In this document: piece by piece, positions 13,801 to 25,800 of the stretch
Position numbering within the stretch: the first letter of the stretch is position 1
Layout of the letters: each line of letters begins with the position of its first letter
Source: Petrosia ficiformis
Lineage: Eukaryota; Porifera; Demospongiae; Haplosclerida; Petrosiidae
Length of the DNA: 64,000 bases
Direction of reading: 5' to 3'
Assembly (NCBI GenBank): GCA_947044365.1
Contig: OX345636.1
Span: 9,692,001-9,756,000, forward strand
Made by a program: the position numbers and the translations under genes
Notes under the pieces: generated by a model
Database searches by the model: none
What the model saw: only the letters and a program-made list of their open reading frames with translations
What the model was told of the DNA's origin: nothing

Positions 13801-16800
13801 TTTGTTGTTTGTTACTGTAAGCATTCCATTTTAATAGATGGAATTAATAAGGAGCACTTATTTGCAGTTGTTACTTGGCCACGACCCCATCCAAGTTACT
13901 CCATGTTTGGGAAACCAGTTGAATTATATTATTGTAATGAATTTGATGATTTCATTTCGATCATTCCAATTGGGTTGCTATCTTCTTTATGTGCCTATAA
14001 GCGTCTTTTAATATCGGGAGAGTCTGTGTATGCAGTCACATCTATCAATCAATTATGATAATTAAATGAATCAATCAATTATGATAATTAAATGAATCGT
14101 TTTGTCTATAATTTTATTAAACAATTATTAATTGAATTTTGTATTTTCAAATATTATGTAATTATATATAATAGTTATAAAAACAAAACGCTTTAGTATA
14201 TGATTACATGTTTTAATGTAGCATGACAAAAGTTGAATTTACAAGGCAATTGTATTAAACAAGATTTTTATACTAATTTGCCAAGCAGATTTTATATTTT
14301 ATTTCAGATCTAGATCTACTGAACTGCCACTGTTCTTGAGCAGATTGGCAAAATGCTGTTGCACTAATGAAATAAATTGAATATATATATACATGTATAT
14401 ATCTAATGGCACTTATTAGTTTTGATTATAGACATCAGATATCATACTACTAGAAATGTCATATTTCTGTATCACACACACATGAAGTGTCATGTATGTA
14501 CTGACACACCAATATTCAGATATATTTCCTACAGCAAGACATGTCACATTTCTGTATCAGACGCATGAAGTGTCATGTATGTACTGACACAATAACATTC
14601 AGATATATTTCCTACAACAAGACACATCACATTTCTGTATTGGACACGTGATTTATCATGTATACACTGACATGCCAACATTCAGATATATTTCCTATAC
14701 AAGGCACATCTCATTTCATGTAATGCACACATGAAGTTTCCAACTGGTTCTGTCATGTACCAGAAAGATAACAGAAATTCAAAGGACACTGGATGAGATG
14801 AAAATTTCCTTTGCATGTCATGTTCATGAAATCCACAAATTTCTGCAGTGTACACTGCATCCCGAAAATTGCATCTGTGGAGGAAGCATGGTGAGAGCTG
14901 GAGGGACAGCATTAATTTTGTTGAAAATGTTTCATGCTTATCAGAAGATAGGATCTGACAAACTGTTAGTAGTATGCTCATAATTATGTAGACCTATCAA
15001 AGAATGATGTCCAGTTAACTGCTGTATAATGTTTTCTGGTACCCCAGCCTGAAATATTAGTAGCACCTGTTGCGCACACAAATTATGATTTGTTTTATTA
15101 CCCAAAATATCGCCTTCTTTACACATGTATCAAACAATATGGCTTAAAGTATTTCTTCCAAAAGGTGTATCTGAAAACCCTTTTTGCTCTGAGTCTTCTG
15201 GGTCTTTCAAAATTGGTTGCAGATAGAAATTGTCATTGATAATAGCATCAATTGGAAGTTTGCTTAAATATACATCCAGGATTTTTACATGACAGCTTCT
15301 GGAACAACATAGACAGCAACAACTTTATTACCACCAAATCGATTTTTTGATAACATCTCCACATAGACATATTGATCAGGACTGAAGTATCATTTAACCT
15401 GGCTCAGCTTCAAATTTTGATGCTCTTCACCATTTCGAAAAAAAACTGTACACAAAAAAGGCTTTGGATTGTTAAGGGTATGTTTTCCTAGTTCTCAAAG
15501 TTGATTTTCCTTCTCTTTGCTAAAAACATCAGCAGATTTACTGTCTGAACTAACACCACATTGACGCAAGTCACACAAAACATTGTCAATGGCATTTTGC
15601 AGAGATTTGAATCTTTGGTCACTCGAATCAAGAAAATTAGAATTCACCTCTCACCCATATCTTAGCAGACCTGTTAGTAGACTGTACATGGTCTTTGAAG
15701 GATACTTAATTCCATCTCGTTTTCGTACTTCTGCAATGTACAAACTAAGCGACTTTTTAAAATTTCGGCATCTTCTGTACACTCCAAATCTAGAACTTGG
15801 TCCTCTTTAGAGAAGCGTTTGTTCCTATTCTGTTACCAAACATTGAAAGTTCCTAGTGCCCACTTAGTAGCTGAAGCTGCATTCTTTGGAACGACTTTTC
15901 TAGTCAGTTATTCTCTCTCCTTGGAAACATAGGCTCACATCTGGACTCTGGTCACCTTTTTTTTTACTTAGTTTCAACCTTTTACGAGGTTTTTCCTATA
16001 AGGGATCTTTGTTTTCTTTATCTACAAAACCTTTCTCTGCCATTAATTGCTAAACCAATTTGATGGGTATGACATAACATTCAATGTATCTTAGCCAGTG
16101 TTCTCACTAATATCTTACAGGGGGTTACTGTATCCCCCTATAGCAGTCAAGAACCCCCCTCTCCAAAGGGTTAATAAGATACATACCCCCCTTTGACCAA
16201 ATGTTTTTTAACTAATTACAATCAGTTAATGAGACATAAATTTAAAAAATTATGGTATAATGATTATAAACATAATGGTTATTATGTTTAGTTAATAATG
16301 TTCATATTGTTCAGTTAACGAGATTTTGTGAGCTTTCTATTACTGTATGATTGCCATATTCGCATGATGATGTTGGATCCCAATCTTCAAATGATGGGCC
16401 ATTCATAGATATTCTGATTAGGTTGTCAAGTGTAGTAGTACTCAGTCGATTGCGTAGTGGGCTTTTTATTCACTTCATAGTTGAAAAAACACGCTCCACT
16501 TCTGCACTTGAGCCAGGGAGAGTTGAAATACGAGCTAAAATATCTGAAATTAGTGGATATGCAGCTATCATTGTTTCCTTGTTATCGGCATAGCAGAGAT
16601 AATACTAGCTTGTGGTAGCCTTTCTACAAAAGATTGGTAAGTACGGAATTCTAGCCATAGTTTGTGGCCATCAACCTTTAGAAAGTTTCCCAATTCAAGC
16701 ATAAATACAAATGTAGCCTTCTTGACATTGCGAGGATCAAAATACCCTAACAGTGACACCAGCCACCTCTGAGGAAAACGACATTCAAGATTATTTACTA

Positions 16801-19800
16801 ACGCAGCAATGTATTGATTTGCAACTCTTTTTATACCATCCATACTTGTACCAGTTTCAACTTCTATGGATTCAAGTGTGGCTTTAAGAGTGGACATATA
16901 GCTTCCACTGAATACCGTATAGCGGGAAATTTTCACGGGTCCAAAATTTCACGAAAAAACAGTATTCCACTTCAGAATAAAATTTCACGATTTTAATTTT
17001 CACGTTTGCAACAGCTCGAACAGCTTCATTCGCCTCTTTAATGCCAGTATCTCTTAGTGATAATGGACCTTTAGGATTTGGTAAGTTACTAACTGGCTCA
17101 AAGTAACGATAAAGAGCCATGCTCACTTTGCTCGAACTCGTGAAACTATTTTAACTTCACACGCTGATCACGTGAATATGCCAGATAATTAGAAGGCGTG
17201 GTTATTAGCAGGGTGCTTAATTTCACGAATTTGAACTTGCTCGTGAAAAACGTGAAAAATTGCACCCAGTGAAAATTTCCCGCTATACGGTATATCTTCC
17301 TTCAGTGAGTTCAATGCTTTGATTGTATCTGCTACATGCCCTTCTATATGGAGCAAATTAAGAGTTGAGACTTGAAACGATCTAGAAAGATTACCCAAAA
17401 GTGTAAGTATATCTGATAATAAAAGCAAGGTCGCTATGAAATTAGGTTTACTAAGATGTGTTGATAAACCCAGTGCAGTGCAGTAGCATCCCCTTCATTA
17501 GCTTTGATAGCACATAAGCATTTACGTAATGAATGTACAGCTTGTTCATGAGATAGCCATCTTGTTTCTGTGGGTTGTTTTAATTTAATAGCAGGCATGT
17601 TCAATACTTTCTCCATCTCCTTCAGGTCATTTAGCATGGGTTTCTTGAATTATAATTATGGAACCATTCTTCTAAATTAGTCATTGACCACTTACTACTT
17701 TGTTCGGTGTTCTTTGGGTCCATCTCCTTCAACGTATCTAGATCTTTTAATACAGTTTCCTTTTTTGCCGTTAACATGTCTCCTTGGCTGAGTTTGCTTG
17801 ACCAGCGATTGTCAAAAAGAACTACGTGGACGCTCAACGTAATGCGCAGAACTACCCTTGCTTGATGCATTACTATGAGTACAATATAAACAGTAAATAC
17901 CGTCGCTTTTCACTATTAACCACGGGTACTTGTTTTTCCATGACACTTCAGCAAAACGTCTCCAACTCCTGCCTGCCGTTTCCTCTCTCATTCCCTTGGT
18001 TTCTTCGCGATCATTAGTTGATGTAGTAGTTGCGTCGGCCGCCACATTTGTGCTTGCGAGAGTATTTTGATGAAAAATAAGCTGTTGTTGACCCTTCTCT
18101 AACTTTCTTTTCTTGCTCTTAGTCGACATTTCCCCAACTCGTGGCTACTGGTGGTAATTAATAAGGCCATCATGAATAATTAATAATTAGTTGCAAAATT
18201 TTTTCGCAGGGCTCCGCCCCACACCCCCCTTTACTCTAATTCTACCGAGAACACTGATCTTAGCAACAAACAACACATGTGATATAAAACAATTATAACA
18301 CACCCAGTTGGGTTGTATCTGATTTATTACCACTCCACCCTCTGGCGTCATGCTTATAAATCAGATACAGCCTGCCTAGGTGTGTTATAACTATTCCAAA
18401 GTATCCCTTATGAATTTGTGGTGTCACACATTTAACCCACTATTCATCATTTGGTTGGCATAATCAATGGTATTTGGGATCATTACCAACCTAAGGCTGA
18501 ACAGAAGTTACTGACACTAGTTACAGCAGCTTTATTGGTGGTAAGTTCAATGTTGTACAAAGCAACATACCTTGTCCTACCAACTGTCTATCAAGAGTGT
18601 CAACGAGCAATTTATATGTACATGTGTATATTCTATGAATGTACATTGTACATGTAGTTAAAAAATTGTTATTAACACACTACATGATGTGACTGTGTTG
18701 CTCACTGTAGTCACTGAGACCTTCATTTTTTTTAAATTTAAGACTGAAAGTTTAGATTATCTACCATAAGTTTCTTGAATACAGATCTGATCTAGCTAAA
18801 GATTCTTTTACATTCGTACTTGACTTTTGATGATTTTGTATATCCAGGCAATAGATGCCTGATGGTCAAACAAGGGTTTCACTTCATTTCGACAAGCGTT
18901 AATTAAGTAGGCCCTTGAATATGCGGACTTAATGTTCTTGATATAGGTTTCTTTATTTAACTGCACCAACATTTTTATATGTGATGGAAGTCCTTTTGCA
19001 ATAATCAGTTCTGTCAACTTAGACGCTTAGCCCATACTTAATTTTCCTAATACTGTTACATGTACCTCCATGCAATAGCCGTTCAAATCTTTTTCATTTA
19101 TTTGCTCAATATCATTCAACATACGAGTTAACAAACTTTCTTTTTTTAATGTAGTCTATACAATCTATGATTTTACCATGTACTTTATCTAACCACACCC
19201 AAAGGTCACACCCCTTGACCACCCCCTTTTCCTCGTAATTATGGCCTGAAACTGGCATCATAATTGGAGGTGTGGTTTCCGTTTATGCAAGCTGTATCAT
19301 GGGAACTGCCGGAACACCTTTTTTTTCCATTTGTTTTTTAATCAACATTGAAGTATTAATAACTCCGACTGTGAAGTGAAACATTATGCCATATTTGTAC
19401 CACGAATAAACCTTGGTAGTACCTCTTTGTATAATTAATTTAAAAACCATACCCCCTTTATTATTTTATTCATTGTCAAACACAAAATAAATTTATCATC
19501 ATAACTCAATAACCATAAAAGATATTTATTTCATAATTGGTATGGTAACTCCCCTTGAAAATCGTCACACTTGGGTGGAGTTTCGAAAAAAAAATAGATG
19601 CAATTTTAATACTTTTTTTAAATTCAAGTGGGCGTAACTCAAAAGTAAGGGGTGTGGTCAAAATTCGGCTATCATAATAAATATAAAGGTTTACTACAAG
19701 TATGTCTGCTACATGTACATGTAGGTGGTGTCAAACCTTTAGCCAGCTTTTGGGAGATAGCCTCTAATCCTATGAATTCAAAGCCAACCTTTAAGATTCT

Positions 19801-22800
19801 ATGTTATAACCTTCTGTTTGTTTACAAATTCACTTTAAAAAATGAAGAGAGTGGATAAAGTATGTATTCCAGCTGCTTCTTTCTCTAAATTCACCACGAG
19901 ACCTCTCGTAATCCTAATTTGGTCAGCTGTTTTGTCCACAGTTACAGGGATTATTTCTTTATCAGAGATCATTGGTGGGGGAGAAATATAGCCTCTAAAA
20001 ATGGTTTAGATACAACCCATTTGTAGCCATTATATATGTATCATGATGCCCTACACCACATGGACACGTTTCTTTCAAAAGTACAATGTAAAAAACAATT
20101 TTATGAATACATAGCCATATTTACTGTTAATCCAAACACCTATAGCTTGTACTACAAAAATGATTTTGTTTGTAATTATTGTTGTCAAAAAAAACGGGTT
20201 GACCTCCTTTCTACATCTATAAAAGTGGATTATACTTGCTAGCTACTCCATTTGTGCTTGACTCCAAATGAAGTTTTCCAATTATTTAATGCAATTGTCT
20301 TCTGTATCGATAGTTGATCCTAATGTATCAGTGTACGTAATATTTCTTCCTTTATTATCACATGCAGCATGATGAATAGGCGTTTTTCCATCTTATTAGT
20401 ATGTAAAGAAATAACATATGAAGTAATAATAAACAAAAATGCATAACTCAATTACTTAGTTTCACTATTCTTGATATACATTCTCCACTACTGGGTTCTT
20501 TATTGTCAAGATTACTGATTTCACTGTACTAACAGGTGCAGCATGATGAAGAGGCGTACTTCCATCTTATCAGTATGTGAAAGCAATAATATACGAAGTA
20601 ATAAACAGAAATGCATAACTCAATTACTTAGTTTCACTATTCTTGATATATATTCTCCACTACTGGGCTCTTTATTGTCAAGATTACTGATTTCACTGTA
20701 CTAACAGGTGCAGCATGATGAAGAGGCTTACTTCCATCTTATCAGTATGTAAAAGCAATAATATACGAAGTAATAAACAGAAATGCATAACTCAATTACT
20801 TAGTTTCACTATTCTTGATATATATTCTCCACTACTGGGTTCTTTATTGTCAAGATTACTGATTTCACTGTACTAACAGGTGCAGCATGATGAAGAGGCG
20901 TACTTCCATCTTATCAGTATGTAAAAGCAATAATATACGAAGTAATAAACAGAAATGCATAACTCAATTACTTAGTTTCACTATTCTTGATATACATTCT
21001 CCACTACTGGGTTCTTTATTGTCAAGATTACTGATTTCACTGTACTAACAGGTGCAGCATGATGAAGAGGCTTACTTCCATCTTATCAGTATGTAAAAGC
21101 AATAATATACGAAGTAATAAACAGAAATGCATAACTCAATTACTTAGTTTCACTATTCTTGATATATATTCTCCACTACTGGGTTCTTTATTGTCAAGAT
21201 TACTGATTTCACTGTACTAACAGGTGCAGCATGATGAAGAGGCTTACTTCCATCTTATCAGTATGTGAAAGCAATAATATACAAAGTAATAAACAAAAAT
21301 GCATAACTCAATTACTTAGTTTCACTATTCTTGATATATATTCTCCACTACTGGGCTCTTTATTGTCAAGATTACTGATTTCACTGTACTAACAGGTGCA
21401 GCATGATGAAGAGGCGTACTTCCATCTTATCAGTATGTAAAAGCAATAATATACGAAGTAATAAACAAAAATGCATAACTCAATTACTTAGTTTCACTAT
21501 TCTTGATATATATTCTCCACTACTGGGTTCTTTATTGTCAAGATTACTGATTTCACTGTACTAACAGGTGCAGCATGATGAAGAGGCGTACTTCCATCTT
21601 ATCAGTATGTAAAAGCAATAATATACGAAGTAATAAACAGAAATGCATAACTCAATTACTTAGTTTCACTATTCTTGATATATATTCTCCACTACTGGGT
21701 TCTTTATTGTCAAGATTACTGATTTCACTGTACTAACAGGTGCTCTGTTGTATTCTATTGGTAGCCATTATCTATCATGATTCCCTGCACAAGTTTCTTT
21801 GGAGTTGGAAGATAATAAACAATTTTGTGACTACAAAGCCATATTCACTGTTAATGCAAACACCTTTAGTTTGATGATTATTATGTCAGTATCGTTAGTT
21901 ATTTACCTCATACTACAAAAATGAATTTTTTTAATAGTTATTATTGCTGTCAAAAAACAGTTTGAACTTCTTTCTACATCTACAAAAGTGGATTATACTT
22001 GCTAGCTACTCCATTCGTGCTTGACTACAAATGAAGTTTCCCAATTAGGCAAGTAATTCTCTTCTGTATCTGAAATTGATCCTTATGTCGTAATATTTCT
22101 ACCTTTATTATCACAAGCAGCATGATGAAGAGGCTTTTTTCCATCTTATTAGTATGTAAAGAAATAATATATGAAGTAATAATAAACAGAAATGGATGAC
22201 TTAATTACTTAGTTTCACTATTCATTATCTACTCTTGATATACTTCCTCCACTATCGAGTTCTTTTTTGTCAAGATTACTGATTTCACTGTACTAACAAG
22301 TACTCTGTTGTATCAACGTTATTCAATTGGTAGTCATTATATATATGTATCGTGATGCCCTACAACAAATAAACTTTACTGGTTAGCCTATTTGATGCAA
22401 GTATTTCTCTAGTATCCAGAGTTAATCCTTATGCATCGTAATATGTCTTAGTTAAGGGCAGCATTATGAATAGGTGTCCATCCTTTCTATTTTGTATGTA
22501 TAAATAATAATAATATCTTTAGATTTTATACAATGAAGAACAGCATGTAATCATACTTATTTCCACAATTTAGTGTCATCATTATCTACTCTTGATACCT
22601 CAATTACTGGGTTCTAAGATTAGAGCAAAGTGATTTCACTGTACCAACAAGTGCTTTGTGATCTCAATGGGTACTGATGTTTTCTTTTCTTCCACTATGA
22701 GAGGGTTTGAGTCCAGCAGGTGCTTTTAATTCGTAAAGAGGCAATTCTCAAAACTGCTTTGATAAACAGTACTAGTGTCATTGGACTCTTTCTTTTTAGT

Positions 22801-25800
22801 AGATGGCTCTATTGATTCAGTGACTTCGGTCTCATTACTGTTTGATAGTGTTACATGTACTTGACAATAGTTCCTAAGCGTGATGTAATTTACACTGCAA
22901 TCTCTCTTGATTCAACATCAGTAGTACTGTCATAAAATAGGAGGTCCTTGTACTGTATTTGGGGTTTATTTATGTCAAATAGTTCTTTCATTTCTGGAGA
23001 GTCATGTGGCAAGAAACCAGATCAGCATTTTCAAGCTGGAGAGTTGACAGGACTGGTAAAATGAGATTTGAAGAGAATGGAGACTAAAGACCTGATGAGA
23101 CTGAACACTGGTGGCTTGACAAGACTGGAGATTGTAGACTGGAGAATTGACGAGACTGGAGATATGTTGAAAATGCAATCTTCACGATATTGAGGACTGA
23201 AAATGCAGTCATTTCTTTTCATGGCTAGAGTTTGTTAGTCAACATGTGCATGTATAACAGGGGCCAAATTATAGGGTACTTCACAACAGACATCATTTCA
23301 GTAATGGGCTTCAAGATACTAGCCAAATCTTCTACAAGGTCCATTCTTCACTATCTGAAATATAGGGTGCCTACTTTTTGCCTTCATTAGGACAGCTGGT
23401 ATTGCAGCTTGTTGCACCATTAATCGTTTGAGTGGTACCCCAACAAGTGATGCAATCCTTGGTGTTATTGAGAGAGATCCTCTCCCACCTGGTGCAATTG
23501 AAAAAAACTTCCCGCAACTGACATTATTCTGTTGGCATTGTGCCTCCCATTGCACATACTTTCCAATTTCCAGTATATATAATTCGATCCTGTTCTTGTT
23601 TCAAAAAACACTGATAGAGTTCATCCACCACTTATATTGTTTCTAAGTTTATACATCTCTCTACTAATGTTTGTTACAAGTCATTTACACATTTCCATAT
23701 TTATAAATTTCTTTTCGGTTAACAATGTCACTTCTGCTTTATTCTCTTTTGTAATATTTAGAATTTGAACATTCACAGATGTTGACTTATGTTTTACTTA
23801 AATGTGTACCTAAAACCTCAGCATAGTATTCTTCCTATTAGTCCACTTGACAAGATAAATAGATGATAGCTCAATTCTTGATGATTGGCCAGAGTATATC
23901 TGCTTTACAGGAACTGCACATACCCAGTTGTTATCCAGAAAGTGTACATTAGCATTTTTAATTGTAAAAAAAAAGTTGTATTAATGTAGTTATTAGGGCT
24001 CCAATGGATAGTAGTTTTTGGTATCCTAATTAGTTTAACGAATGAATATCTGGATATTTGCTTGATTTCAGAGAAATGTTGTTATAACTCTTTTCTAGTC
24101 AAATATCAAATATTAGCTCACCAATTTAGTTATAGTTTAGTTAACTAGAAGTGAAAATAATTTACAAGAAGAGATAGAACTACATGTATATATATGTTCT
24201 GTGCAATGTAGGAATTATATTAATTAACTAACGAAGGACATTTGACAATAAAAAAACTGAATTGGTTACAGACTGCTCTACTTGTCAGCATCTTTCTATA
24301 GTTGAGAACAAAACTTAATAATACACTTGTAAATCAATTCCACATGTGCAGTACAGTACATGTGATTGAAACACAATCACTTTATTAACTTGCAATTTAT
24401 GTTCTGCACGTGCGCATGTGCATTTATACAATATGTTAACACGTGTTTGCATCTTCTGTCAAAGCATTTGCCAAATAATACATACATTATATGTGTGTGT
24501 TCAATCCATATGTACCTTTTAAGTTGCATCTGATATATACTGTATGCTCCATTTTGATGTTGTGAAGTCCACAAGTTACTTGTTGGGGTGATATAATACC
24601 GTAAGTATGGGTTTATTTCACGAGGTGCAAAATTTCGCGTTATTTGCGATCAGATCTAAATTCGCGAAATTATTTGCTGTTTAGGGCGACTGTATGGCTT
24701 CCACAAAAATTATAACTTAGCAAAAAATTTTTCTTACAACACGTGATAACTTTTATACCTACAGAACACAATTAATGGCTGTCTCACGTTCTATCGAAGA
24801 AAGCTGAAATTGCCAGGTATGCCCTTCAAAATGGTAACAATGTTGCTGTGAAATATTACAGTAAGAAGCTCGAGAAGCCGATAAAAGAGAGCAGTGGTGG
24901 ATCTTTAAGTACAAATCAGAGTATCAGAAGAAGAGAAAGGCTGGAGAAACCGAATTAAATATTACAAGCCTGGCATCAGCAAAGAGAGCTAGGCCTTTGA
25001 TGTTGGGTGAGGAGTTGGACGGTCAGGTGCAAAGTTACATAAGAGCCCTGAGAGATGAATCATACAATGTGTCATAAATATTGACCAAACTGTCTTCTAA
25101 AAGTACCTTCGAAGCAACAATCCAGTGATTACCACGACTATGCACAATTTGAATCTTGGAATGAATGTGGTCCTGCTGTCCCTGCAGTAGAGTTGAATAA
25201 AAGCCTTTTTCCACCGTTGCTTTAGCAGGGCCTGGGCGAAGTTTATATGGAAGTCAGATAGTTCTTTGCCCATCCTAATCTCATCTCTTTCAGCAAATGA
25301 AAGAACTATACAACCTCTCTTGACCCAAAAAGAAGACATTTCCACACTAGTAGAAGCTTCATCTGGTACAGTTATGCTGCTGACTGTGAAGCAGGTGTTC
25401 CAATTTCATTTCAGTACCCAAAGTTATTCTTACTAGCTTCTCTGCTTTCTTGGCAGTGTCTTTACACTTAGGAGAACTGCCACGAAAATGCACAACACAT
25501 GGAATTTCTAGACCACCCTGCGGAAGATCATGAGAGTACCTCCTGTTAGCTATTACCTCGCATTTGATAAAGGATCCACTTCGTCTGAGAAAGAGACTAC
25601 AGATTAAAGATATCTTTCGTGGTAAGTGGCCGACGACATTACTCGATTTAATAACTGCCACAGCATGAGTATTGTGTCTGTTGTTCCTTTCGACTTGACA
25701 GGACAACCTTTCACCAATCTCGCTGTCCCAAACGTCTTTATAGATGTAGTAGCCTCTTATCATTGCCTCAAAACTGAAATAGGTATCCATTTTTTTATCA

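Larger units (their letters stand above)
16096..18256 (-). mobile_element. Complete hAT transposon with exact 8-bp target duplication
   Basis: Termini CAGTGTTCTCACTAATATC and, inverted, CAGTGTTCTCGGTAGAATTA. The identical octamer ATCTTAGC flanks it at 16088-16095 and 18257-18264. It is 2161 bp, contains a broken minus-strand transposase gene, and is itself interrupted by the 376-bp MITE at 16915-17290. Confidence 0.92.
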
